Source of the DNA: Falsiroseomonas sp051859025
GTDB taxonomy: Bacteria > Pseudomonadota > Alphaproteobacteria > Acetobacterales > Acetobacteraceae
DNA: 64,000 nt
Direction of reading: 5' to 3'
Assembly (NCBI RefSeq): GCF_051859025.1
Contig: NZ_JBHYGL010000040.1
Coordinates: 62,001-126,000 of the forward strand
The position numbers and the translations under genes are program-made. Of the stretch, positions 16,869 through 24,240 are shown piece by piece (position 1 is the first letter of the stretch; each line of letters starts with the position of its first letter). The notes beneath the pieces are model-generated. The model saw nothing but the letters and a program-made list of their open reading frames with translations. It had not been told where the DNA came from and searched no databases.

Positions 16869-17837
16869 ATGAAGATCACCCGCCGCGCGGCAATCGCCGC
16901 GGCCCTCGCCACACCAGGATTGGCAATGGCGCAAGGCGCCTATCCCAACCGCACCATCCGCCTCGTCGTGCCCTTCCCGCCGGGCGGCTCCACCGATGTC
17001 GTCGGGCGCCTCGCGGCGGAACGGCTGCAATCCGTGCTGGGCCAGTCCGTGGTGGTGGAGAACCGCGGCGGCGCCTCCGGCGGCGTCGGCTCCCAGGCCG
17101 TGGCGCGGATGGCGGCGGATGGCTATTCCCTCGTCGTCTCCGGCGTCGGATCGCACGGCATCGTCCCCGCCGTCGTCGCCAACCCCGGCTACGACGCACT
17201 GCGCGACTTCACCCATGTCGGCATGCTCGGCCTGTTCCATTCCGTGCTGGTCGTGCATCCCAGCTTCACGGCGCGCGACCTGGCAGGCTTCATCGCGGAA
17301 GCGAAGCGCCGCCCCGGCCAGGTGAACTACGCCACCTCCGGCAATGGGTCGTCGAACCACCTGATGGGCGAACTCATCAAGCTGGAAGCGGGTGTCGATA
17401 TCGTCCACGTCCCCTATCGCGGCGCCGGGCCCGCGCTGCAGGCGGTACTGGCGAACGAAGTGCCGGCCATGTGCGACAGCCTGCCCAGCGCCGCACCCCA
17501 TATCCGCGCCGGCACGCTGCGCGCGCTGGCCATCTCCGCCCGCACGCGCCTGCCGACCATGCCGGACATCCCCACCTTCGTGGAATCCGGCCTGCCGCGC
17601 GTGATCGTGGAGAACTGGTTCGGCATCGCCGGGCCCACGGGCATGCCGGCGGAAGCGACGGCACGGCTCAGCCGGGCGATGGCCGATGCGCTGTCTCAGC
17701 CGGAACTCGTCGCGCGATTCCGGGAGATCGGGTTCGAGCCGCAGATCATGGACCCGGCGGCGACAACCCGCTTCGTCGAGGAGAATATCGCCTTCTGGGC
17801 GGATGCCGTGAAGCGCGCGGGGGTCACCAACCTGTAG
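16869..17837 (+). CDS. Bug-family periplasmic substrate-binding protein
   Basis: 322 residues with a Tat-like signal (TRRAAIAAAL, cut near AMAQ). The Bug motifs are IRLVVPFPPGGSTD, VVVENRGGASGG, VNYATSGNGSSNH and VHVPYRGAGPALQ. It follows the HD-like gene closely and probably shares its transcript. It is the second of three Bug genes in this catabolic stretch. No membrane components are adjacent, so it may pair with a TctAB encoded elsewhere or act in sensing. A double hairpin begins at its stop codon. Confidence 0.87.
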   Translation: MKITRRAAIAAALATPGLAMAQGAYPNRTIRLVVPFPPGGSTDVVGRLAAERLQSVLGQSVVVENRGGASGGVGSQAVARMAADGYSLVVSGVGSHGIVPAVVANPGYDALRDFTHVGMLGLFHSVLVVHPSFTARDLAGFIAEAKRRPGQVNYATSGNGSSNHLMGELIKLEAGVDIVHVPYRGAGPALQAVLANEVPAMCDSLPSAAPHIRAGTLRALAISARTRLPTMPDIPTFVESGLPRVIVENWFGIAGPTGMPAEATARLSRAMADALSQPELVARFREIGFEPQIMDPAATTRFVEENIAFWADAVKRAGVTNL

Positions 17838-17893
17838 CTGGGGAAGGCGCTGCCTTCCCCAGACCCCTACCGCCAGGGCCGAACCGGCCCTGG
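17838..17893. repeat. Hairpin-cluster repeat, copy A (two hairpins)
   Basis: Hairpin 1 is CTGGGGAAGG with its complement around CGCTG (17838-17862). Hairpin 2 is CCAGGGCCG with its complement around AAC (17873-17893). Both stems are perfect. The spacer and hairpin order match the larger clusters at 27274, 37361 and 61188. The cluster lies between two convergent genes and could stop transcription from both sides, although there is no T-run. Confidence 0.8.
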
Positions 17894-17900
17894 ACCGTCT

Positions 17901-18164
17901 TCAGCCGCGCGTGACCGCGTCGCGGCGGGCCACCATGCGATAGACGACCAGCACGATGATGGCGCCTACGACGGCGCCGATCAGGCCCGCGCCTTCGCCC
18001 GCACGATACCAGCCGATCGCCTGGCCGAGCCAGGTCGCCACCAGCGCACCAACGATGCCCAGCAGGATCGTCACGATAATGCCGCCGGGATCACGCCCCG
18101 GCATGACGAACTTGGCGATCGCACCCGCGATCAAGCCGATGATGATGGTCCAGATGAAACCCAT
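17901..18164 (-). CDS. GlsB/YeaQ/YmgE-family stress-associated membrane protein
   Basis: 87 residues, nearly all hydrophobic. It has three membrane segments (about 3-20, 28-48 and 58-78), with the family pattern GLIAGAIAKFVMPGRDPGG after helix 1 and GLIGAVVGAIIVL in helix 3. These transglycosylase-associated-type proteins are small inner-membrane proteins often induced by stress. Their molecular role is not settled. A perfect inverted repeat lies in its upstream region. Confidence 0.88.
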   Translation of the reverse strand: MGFIWTIIIGLIAGAIAKFVMPGRDPGGIIVTILLGIVGALVATWLGQAIGWYRAGEGAGLIGAVVGAIIVLVVYRMVARRDAVTRG

Positions 18165-18180
18165 GGCGGCGCTCCTGCCT

Positions 18181-18204
18181 CTGCCGCGACGTAAATCGCG
18201 GCAG
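18181..18204. promoter_or_regulatory. Inverted repeat upstream of glsB-like gene
   Basis: CTGCCGCGA and TCGCGGCAG form perfect 9-bp arms around the AT-rich centre CGTAAA, 16 bases upstream of the glsB-like start and 30 bases past the stop of the dehydratase gene. It could be a terminator for the dehydratase transcript or an operator in the small gene's leader. Confidence 0.5.
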
Positions 18205-18233
18205 GGGCCCGGGTTCCCGCCCTGTCGCGCTGT

Positions 18234-19445
18234 TCAGCGCCGCAAGGCGGGCGCCCGCGGATGGCGCGGCTGGGCATAGAGCGTCGCCTCCTCCGTCCCC
18301 TCCGGCCAGCCACCCGCGGGCAGGCCGACATTCCGGACGCTCGGGTGCAGCGCGACGAATTCCTCATCAATGTCGATGCCAAGCCCCGGCGCCTCCGGGA
18401 TCATCAGATGCCCGTCGCGCAGTTCCGGCGTGGCCGTCACGCAGCGCGCGCGGCCTTCCCAATCCGGGTCCATCTTCTCCAGGATCAGCGCATTGGGGAT
18501 CGAGGCCAGCACATGCAGCGCCGCATATTCCGCAACGGGGCCGAGCGAGCCCGCATGCGGCGCCACGGTGGCGAAGCGGCTCTCCGCATGCACCGCGATC
18601 TTGCGCAGCCCCGTGATGCCGCCGCAGCGCCCGGCATCCGGCTGCACGACATCCACCAGACCCTCATGCAGCAGCGTCGCGATGCCCTGAAAGCCGCCAT
18701 GCCGCTCGCCGGACGCCAGCGGCACATCGGTGGAGCGGCGCAGCCGCCGGTAGCCCTCCATATCCTCCGGCGCCAGCGGTTCCTCGACGAACAGCGGCGA
18801 GAGCGGCGCCAGCGCGTGGCAGATGCCGATGGCGTCCGGCGCCGTCAGCCAGGGCGGGCCATGCGCGTCGATCATGATGTCGATGTCGTCGCCCACGGCC
18901 GCGCGGATCGCGGTCGCCTTCTCCACCGGATTCTTCACACCCCCGGTCTTCAGCGCGCGAAATCCCTTGGCGACGGCGGCGCGCGCCTGGTCCGGCGTGC
19001 TGGCATGGGCATAGGCGCGGATACGGTCCCGCAGCCTTCCGCCCAGCAGCTGCCAGACCGGCACGCCCAGCGCCTTCCCCTTGATGTCCCACAGCGCCAT
19101 GTCGATGGCGCCGATCGCGCCCTGCCCGACCACGCCCGACATCCCATGCCCCATCATCGCGACCTGCATGCGCTGGGTCATGAGCTCGATGGCAAAGGCA
19201 TCCTGCCCGATGACAACGGAGGAAAGGTCCCGCACCGCGGCCTCCACCACCCGCGGCCAGCCGCTGCCCTCCCCGATGCCGGTGATGCCGTCCTCCGTCT
19301 CCACCTTCACGAACAGCCAGTTGCGCGTGCCCGTGGTGATGGAATTCCGCACATCCGCCGCCCAGCCGGAGACGCCGAGCGGCCCCGCCTGCATCAGGAA
19401 GGTGCGGATGCCCGTGATGCGCGGACCCTTGATGGCGACACTCAT
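18234..19445 (-). CDS. Mandelate racemase/muconate lactonizing-type enolase-superfamily enzyme
   Basis: 403 residues. An N-terminal capping domain is followed by a barrel with candidate Mg ligands D193 (MIDAHG), E221 (VEEPL) and E247 (SGER). There is a base in the ALKTGG segment (K166) and a His-Asp dyad formed by D270 (QPDAG) and H297 (APHAG). These sit at almost the same numbers as in mandelate racemase, but the second lysine position is Ala164. The family pattern suggests a sugar-acid dehydratase or epimerase. It overlaps the Bug gene upstream by 4 bases (ATGA), so the two are translated together. Confidence 0.85.
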   Translation of the reverse strand: MSVAIKGPRITGIRTFLMQAGPLGVSGWAADVRNSITTGTRNWLFVKVETEDGITGIGEGSGWPRVVEAAVRDLSSVVIGQDAFAIELMTQRMQVAMMGHGMSGVVGQGAIGAIDMALWDIKGKALGVPVWQLLGGRLRDRIRAYAHASTPDQARAAVAKGFRALKTGGVKNPVEKATAIRAAVGDDIDIMIDAHGPPWLTAPDAIGICHALAPLSPLFVEEPLAPEDMEGYRRLRRSTDVPLASGERHGGFQGIATLLHEGLVDVVQPDAGRCGGITGLRKIAVHAESRFATVAPHAGSLGPVAEYAALHVLASIPNALILEKMDPDWEGRARCVTATPELRDGHLMIPEAPGLGIDIDEEFVALHPSVRNVGLPAGGWPEGTEEATLYAQPRHPRAPALRR

Positions 19446-20413
19446 TGCACCGTGATCCCCGCTTCTCGGATGAGGGTGGTCCAGCGCGTCAGTTCCTCCC
19501 GGTACAGCGCCTCGAAGACGGTGGGGGAGGGGCTTTCAACCGGCTCGATCGCGAGCGCCTTCAGCCTGGCCTGGAACTCCGGCAACCGGACGGCGGCGAG
19601 GGTCGCGGCATGGAGCGCGGCGAGGATGGCGGGCGGCGTGCCGGCCTTCACGCAGATGCCCTGCCAGGACCGCATCATCGCCGCCGGCGGCAGACCGGCC
19701 TCCCCGAAGGATCGCACCTCCGGCAGGCCCTGCGTGCGGTCCTGCTGCATCACGCCCAGCATGCGGACGCGGCCCTCCGCCACCGCCGGCGCCTGGTAGC
19801 TCGCGACCAGGTCGAACATCATCTCCGTATCGCCCGCCATCAGCGCCTGGAAGGCCGGCGCGCCGCCGCGATACTGCACGGCCTCGAACTTCCCGCCGAT
19901 GGCGCGGAACAGAAGCTCCGCGCCGAGGTGGGAGGATGTGCCGACCCCCGCCGTGCCGATGGTCACGCCCGGGCCGCGCGCGCGGGCGACCGCTTCCTCG
20001 ATGTTGGTGATGCCGGACCGGGCGCTGGCCATGACGACGACGGGCAGCGCCGTCAGCTGCCCGACCATCACCAGATCCCGCGCGGGATCGTAGCCGAGCT
20101 GCGGGATCAGCCCCGGATTGGTGACGAGTTGCAGCCCCGCGAAGCCGATCGTCAGCCCATCCGCCGGCGCCTGCACCAGGGCCTGCGTCGCGATGTTGCC
20201 GGAGGCGCCGGGCCGGTTCTCCACCACCACATTCTGCCGCAGCGCGCGCCCCATCTCCGCCGCGGCCAGGCGCGCGACGAGGTCCGCCGTGCCGCCGGGC
20301 GCGAAGCCCACCACCAGGCGCAGCGGCCGGTCCGGCCAGGCTTGCGCGCGGGCGATGCCCGGCATGGCCAGCGCCGCGGCCAGCGCAGTGCGGCGGGTGA
20401 TCGTCGTCATCAT
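19442..20413 (-). CDS. Bug-family periplasmic substrate-binding protein
   Basis: 323 residues with a Tat-like signal (ITRRTALAAAL, cut near ARAQ). Motifs are LRLVVGFAPGGTADL, NVVVENRPGASGN and VTIGTAGVGTSSH. It is the middle gene of a regulator-Bug-dehydratase operon in which both junctions are 4-base ATGA overlaps. The natural inference is that it captures the sugar acid or related carboxylate handled by the downstream enolase-superfamily enzyme, under control of the GntR protein. Confidence 0.88.
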   Translation of the reverse strand: MMTTITRRTALAAALAMPGIARAQAWPDRPLRLVVGFAPGGTADLVARLAAAEMGRALRQNVVVENRPGASGNIATQALVQAPADGLTIGFAGLQLVTNPGLIPQLGYDPARDLVMVGQLTALPVVVMASARSGITNIEEAVARARGPGVTIGTAGVGTSSHLGAELLFRAIGGKFEAVQYRGGAPAFQALMAGDTEMMFDLVASYQAPAVAEGRVRMLGVMQQDRTQGLPEVRSFGEAGLPPAAMMRSWQGICVKAGTPPAILAALHAATLAAVRLPEFQARLKALAIEPVESPSPTVFEALYREELTRWTTLIREAGITVQ

Positions 20414-21069
20414 TCTCGTCCTTCCTCCAGCCGCGCAATCAGGTCGCGCTTGGCCGCCATGGCATGGGCGAAGGCCGCGGCGGCGGCGGCCTCCGGTTCG
20501 CGGGCCGCGATGGCGGCCAGGATGGCGCGGTGCTGCGCGGCGGCTTCCGCCATCCGCGCCTGCCCGAAGCCCAGCCGCAGCCGCACCGTGTTCACGAAGG
20601 CACTCCGCGCCTTGTAGAGCGCGGTGGCCTGCGGATTGTCCGCCGCATCCTCCAGCGCATCGTGGAAGGCCTCATTCGCCGCCAGCGCCGCGGCGGCGTC
20701 GCCCTTCGCGGCCGCGTCGGCATAGGCGGCTTCATGCACCGCCATGGCGGCGATCTGGGCCGGGCTCGCCCGTTCCGCCGCGCGGCGGGCCAGCAGGGAC
20801 TGAAGGGCGCCGCGAAGGTCGTAGAGGTCCGCGAACAGCTTCGCGTCCAGCACCGGCACCACGGCGCCGCGATGCTGGCGGATCTCGACCAGCCCCTCAC
20901 CCTCCAGCGCCAGCAGCGCCTCCCGCACCGGGGACATGGAGACGCCGTGTTCCGCCGCCAACGCGCCCAGCGTCCGGTGCGTGCCGGGCTGCCAGGCGCC
21001 GCCCAGGATGTCGGCGCGGAGGCGGTCCCGCAGGCGGGCATAGGCAGGGGTGGAGAGGGCTTCGGCCAT
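20410..21069 (-). CDS. GntR-family regulator, FCD (FadR-type) subfamily
   Basis: 219 residues. The N-terminal winged helix has the recognition helix in GVSMSPVREALLALEGEGLV (residues 42-61). The all-helical FCD ligand domain contains the acidic/histidine positions in AFHDALEDAADN and the AAQHRAIL segment that often bind metal and a carboxylate effector. It heads the operon with a Bug protein and a dehydratase, so it most likely senses their substrate. Of two in-frame starts I chose 21069; the extra 17 residues to 21120 would cover the AT-rich control region. Confidence 0.87.
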   Translation of the reverse strand: MAEALSTPAYARLRDRLRADILGGAWQPGTHRTLGALAAEHGVSMSPVREALLALEGEGLVEIRQHRGAVVPVLDAKLFADLYDLRGALQSLLARRAAERASPAQIAAMAVHEAAYADAAAKGDAAAALAANEAFHDALEDAADNPQATALYKARSAFVNTVRLRLGFGQARMAEAAAQHRAILAAIAAREPEAAAAAAFAHAMAAKRDLIARLEEGRE

Positions 21070-21167
21070 GGGTCTATTCTGTATAATCGATTTTCGAAAA
21101 CAACAAGCAGCAAACATCATCCCGGCGCCATTGACCCCGCCCGGGGCGATGCTTCACTGGCATCATC
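21070..21167. promoter_or_regulatory. Divergent control region, GntR gene / aroE
   Basis: This is a distinctly AT-rich patch (21078-21118) in a GC-rich setting. It includes TATAAT on the plus strand (21082-21087), the perfect palindrome TTTTCGAAAA (21091-21100), and on the minus strand a TTGTTG ... TATACA pair with a 15-base spacer. It is the natural place for the operon promoter and the regulator's own operator; the exact boxes are a proposal. Confidence 0.5.
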
Positions 21168-22025
21168 ATGGAAACGAGCCCCGATCCCGCCCTCTCCGGT
21201 AAGGCCCGCAAGGCGGGCGTGCTGGGCTGGCCCGTCGCGCATTCCCGGTCGCCCCGCCTGCATGGCTGGTGGCTGGCCAGGCACGGCATCGATGGCGCCT
21301 ACCTGCCCCTGCCCGTGCGGCCGGAGCGGTTCGCCACGGCGGTGCGCGCCCTGGCCGATCTCGGCTTCGCCGGCGCCAACGTCACCATCCCCCACAAGGA
21401 AGCGGCCTATGCGCTGTGTGACGTGGTGGACCAGGTGGCGAAGCGGGCGGGGTCGGTGAACACGCTGGTCTTCGATGCCGATGGCCGCATCCATGGCACC
21501 AGCACCGATGGCTTCGGTTTTCTGGAGTCCATCCGCGAACAGGCGCCGGGTTGGGTGGCCAGCGATGGCCCGGCCGTGATCCTGGGTGCCGGCGGCGCGG
21601 TGCGGGCCGTCGCGGCCGCGCTGCTCGATGCCGGCTGCCCCCGCCTGATCCTCGTCAACCGCACGCCCGCGCGGGCGGAGGCGCTGGCCCGCGATCTCGG
21701 CGGGCCGGTCGAGGTCGCGGCCACGGCGCCGTTGGAGGAAGCGAGCCTCCTGGTGAACGGCACGTCGCTCGGCATGGCCGGCGAGCCGCCGCTGGAGATC
21801 GACCTCGCGCCGCTCCCCGCCACCGCTGTCGTGGCCGACATGGTCTATGTGCCGCTGGAGACCCGCTTGCTGGCCGCCGCCCGCGCGCGGGGCCTGCGTG
21901 GCGTGGATGGCCTGGGCATGCTGCTGCACCAGGCGCGGCCCGGATTCCGGGAATGGTTCGGCGTGGAGCCGCAGGTGGACCAGGCCTTGCGGGACTACGT
22001 GGCGCACGACATCCCGCGCCGATGA
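21168..22025 (+). CDS. aroE: Shikimate dehydrogenase
   Basis: Reduces 3-dehydroshikimate to shikimate with NADPH in aromatic amino-acid synthesis. The 285-residue protein has the substrate motif GWPVAHSRSP (20-29, S26 and S28), the catalytic lysine in NVTIPHKE (K77) and the paired aspartate in STDGFG (D114). The NADP-binding loop is GAGGAVRAV. It heads the common alphaproteobacterial order aroE-coaE-dnaQ; coaE starts 13 bases downstream. Confidence 0.95.
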   Translation: METSPDPALSGKARKAGVLGWPVAHSRSPRLHGWWLARHGIDGAYLPLPVRPERFATAVRALADLGFAGANVTIPHKEAAYALCDVVDQVAKRAGSVNTLVFDADGRIHGTSTDGFGFLESIREQAPGWVASDGPAVILGAGGAVRAVAAALLDAGCPRLILVNRTPARAEALARDLGGPVEVAATAPLEEASLLVNGTSLGMAGEPPLEIDLAPLPATAVVADMVYVPLETRLLAAARARGLRGVDGLGMLLHQARPGFREWFGVEPQVDQALRDYVAHDIPRR

Positions 22026-22038
22026 AGGTCCCCTGTCC

Positions 22039-22623
22039 ATGAAGGTTCTGGGCCTCACGGGCAGCATCGGCATGGGCAAGTCCACCGCCGCCCGCACCTT
22101 CCGCCAGCTGCGCGTGCCCGTCTTCGATGCCGATGCCACCGTCCATCGCCTGCAAGGCCGGGGCGGCGCCGCCGTGCGCCCGATCGAGGCCGCCTTCCCC
22201 GGCACGGCGAAGGACGGAAGCGTGGACCGGGAGGCGTTGCGAAACCGCGTCCTCGGCGATCTCGCGGCGCTCAAGGTGCTGGAACGCATCGTCCACCCCC
22301 TGGTCCGCCAGGCGGAGCGTGCCTTCCTGGCCGCCTGCCGTCGCCGCGGCGAAGCCCTCGCCGTGCTCGACGTACCGCTGCTGTTCGAGACGAAGGGGGA
22401 GGGGCGGGTGGATCTGGTGCTGGTCGTCTCCGCCCCCGCTGCCGTGCAGCGCGCCCGCGTGCTGGCCCGCGGCGGCATGACGGAGGATCGGCTGCGCGCC
22501 ATCCTCGCCCGCCAGATGCCCGATGCCGAGAAGCGCCGTCGCGCCGATCATGTGGTAAGGACGGGTCTGTCCCGTCACGCCGCCCAGCGCCAGATCAGGG
22601 CGATCGTCCGCCGTCTGCGCTGA
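22039..22623 (+). CDS. coaE: Dephospho-CoA kinase
   Basis: The final step of coenzyme A synthesis: ATP-dependent phosphorylation of the 3' hydroxyl of dephospho-CoA. 194 residues with the P-loop GSIGMGKS (8-15), the substrate motif FDADATVH, and the LID segment ARQMPDAEKRRRAD. ATG 22039 was chosen because the P-loop then sits at the expected position; the longer open frame to 21847 overlaps aroE. It is cotranscribed with aroE. Confidence 0.95.
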   Translation: MKVLGLTGSIGMGKSTAARTFRQLRVPVFDADATVHRLQGRGGAAVRPIEAAFPGTAKDGSVDREALRNRVLGDLAALKVLERIVHPLVRQAERAFLAACRRRGEALAVLDVPLLFETKGEGRVDLVLVVSAPAAVQRARVLARGGMTEDRLRAILARQMPDAEKRRRADHVVRTGLSRHAAQRQIRAIVRRLR

Positions 22624-22640
22624 CCCGATTCGAAAAGCCG

Positions 22641-22663
22641 TCTCCCCCCCCTCGGGGGGGAGA
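22641..22663. terminator. G/C hairpin between coaE and dnaQ
   Basis: TCTCCCCCCC and GGGGGGGAGA form a perfect 10-bp stem around a CTC loop, 17 bases after the coaE stop. With no T-run it may be a partial terminator or processing site in the aroE-coaE-dnaQ transcript. Confidence 0.5.
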
Positions 22664-22702
22664 GGGTTGGGAGAGGGGAGGGGCGCTTTTCTGGAGAGTT
22701 GA

Positions 22703-23434
22703 ATGCGCCAGATCGTCCTCGACACCGAGACCACCGGCCTCGACCCCGCCACCGGCGACCGGGTGATCGAGGTTGCGGCCATCGAGATCTACAATTTCAT
22801 GCCGACCGGCCAGGCCTTCCATGTCCTGGTCGATCCCGAGCGCGACATCCCCGAGGAAGCCACGAAGGTCCACGGCTTCACGGCGGAGATGCTGCGCGGC
22901 AAGCCTCTGTTCCGCGACATCGCCCAGCCCATGCTGGACTTCATCGGCGACAGCGAGGTGATCGCCCACAACGCCCGCTTCGACTACGGCTTCCTGGATG
23001 CCGAACTGGTCCGTGCCGGCCACAAGAAGCTGGACCGCACGCGGATGGTGGACAGCCTGGAGATCGCCAAGCGCCGCTATCCCGGCCTGCCGAACAGCCT
23101 GGATGCGCTGTGCCGGCGGCTTGGCGTCGATAATTCCATGCGCACCAGCCACAACGCGCTGTTGGACGTGAAGCTGCTGGCGGAAGTCTATCTGGAGTTG
23201 ATGGGCGGCAAGCAGCCGGGGTTCGAGCTGGCGGCCGCCACCAGCAAGCCCGCCCTGCCGGGCGTGGTGATCGCCGCCCCCGTCGCCCGCAGCCCCGTCC
23301 TGGTCCAGGCGAATGAGGCCGAAGTCGCCGCCCATACGGAGTTCGTCACGAAGCGCCTGGGCAAGGGCGATCCCCTCTGGCTCAAGCCGCCCTTCGCCGA
23401 AGCACCGGCCACGGAAGCCCAGGCCAAAAGCTGA
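22703..23434 (+). CDS. dnaQ: DNA polymerase III epsilon subunit (proofreading exonuclease)
   Basis: The 3'-5' exonuclease that edits replication errors. 243 residues with a DEDDh exonuclease domain: D7 and E9 in VLDTETTGLD, the second Asp in AHNARFDYGFL, and the His-Asp of TSHNALLDVKLL. The C-terminal tail of about 60 residues, rich in Ala/Pro, would bind the polymerase alpha subunit. The start is preceded by GGAGAG. Confidence 0.94.
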   Translation: MRQIVLDTETTGLDPATGDRVIEVAAIEIYNFMPTGQAFHVLVDPERDIPEEATKVHGFTAEMLRGKPLFRDIAQPMLDFIGDSEVIAHNARFDYGFLDAELVRAGHKKLDRTRMVDSLEIAKRRYPGLPNSLDALCRRLGVDNSMRTSHNALLDVKLLAEVYLELMGGKQPGFELAAATSKPALPGVVIAAPVARSPVLVQANEAEVAAHTEFVTKRLGKGDPLWLKPPFAEAPATEAQAKS

Positions 23435-23472
23435 CCCTCCCGCATCCCGGGGGGTTGTCCTACATTGGGGGC

Positions 23473-24240
23473 ATGAACCCGCCCCGCCCCCGCGTCGCGC
23501 TCTTCGTCACCTGCCTGGTGGACCTGTACCGGCCTTCCGTCGGCTTCGCCGCGCTGAAGCTGCTGGAGGAAGCGGGCTGCGAGGTGGTGGTGCCGGACAC
23601 CCAAACCTGCTGCGGCCAGCCCGCCTACAACAGCGGGGACCGCGCCACCGCCACCGACCTGGCCCGCGCCGTGGTCGATGCCTTTTTCCCCTATGACTAC
23701 ACGGTGGTGCCCTCCGGCTCCTGCGCCGGGCAGATCGCGCACCACTACCCCGCGCTTTTCGCCGATGACCCGTTCTACCGGGGGAAGGCGGAGGCGCTGG
23801 GCGCCAAGACGCATGAGCTGACATCGTTCCTGTTCGATGTGCTCGGCCTGAAATCCGTCACGGCCCGCTATGACGGCATCGCCACCTACCACGACAGCTG
23901 CTCGGGCCTCCGCGAACTCGGCGTGAAGGCCCAGCCCCGCGCGCTGCTGAATAGCGTCGAAGGCCTGGCACTGAAGGAAATGGCGGAACCCGAGATCTGC
24001 TGCGGCTTCGGCGGCACCTTCTGCGTGAAGTATCCCGACATCTCCAACCGCATGGTCGGCGACAAGACCAAGGATGTGGCGGCGACGGGCGCGGACACGC
24101 TGCTGGCCGGCGACCTCGGCTGCCTGCTGAACATGGCGGGCAAGCTGAAGCGCGAAGGCTCCAGCGTTAAAGTCCGGCATGTGGCGGAGGTGCTCGCCGG
24201 CGTCACCGGCGATGTCGCGCCGATCGGGGAGGCTCACTGA
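23473..24240 (+). CDS. lutA: Lactate utilisation protein A, (Fe-S) oxidoreductase subunit
   Basis: 255 residues with two CCG domains, each ligating an iron-sulfur cluster: TCCGQPAYNSG in the first half and CCGFGGTFCVKYPDIS in the second. It is the LutA/LldE subunit of the non-flavin L-lactate dehydrogenase complex that passes electrons to the quinone pool. I chose ATG 23473 over 23455 because it has a GGGG site and matches the usual N-terminus (ALFVTCLVD). Its stop overlaps the lutB start by one base. Confidence 0.92.
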   Translation: MNPPRPRVALFVTCLVDLYRPSVGFAALKLLEEAGCEVVVPDTQTCCGQPAYNSGDRATATDLARAVVDAFFPYDYTVVPSGSCAGQIAHHYPALFADDPFYRGKAEALGAKTHELTSFLFDVLGLKSVTARYDGIATYHDSCSGLRELGVKAQPRALLNSVEGLALKEMAEPEICCGFGGTFCVKYPDISNRMVGDKTKDVAATGADTLLAGDLGCLLNMAGKLKREGSSVKVRHVAEVLAGVTGDVAPIGEAH

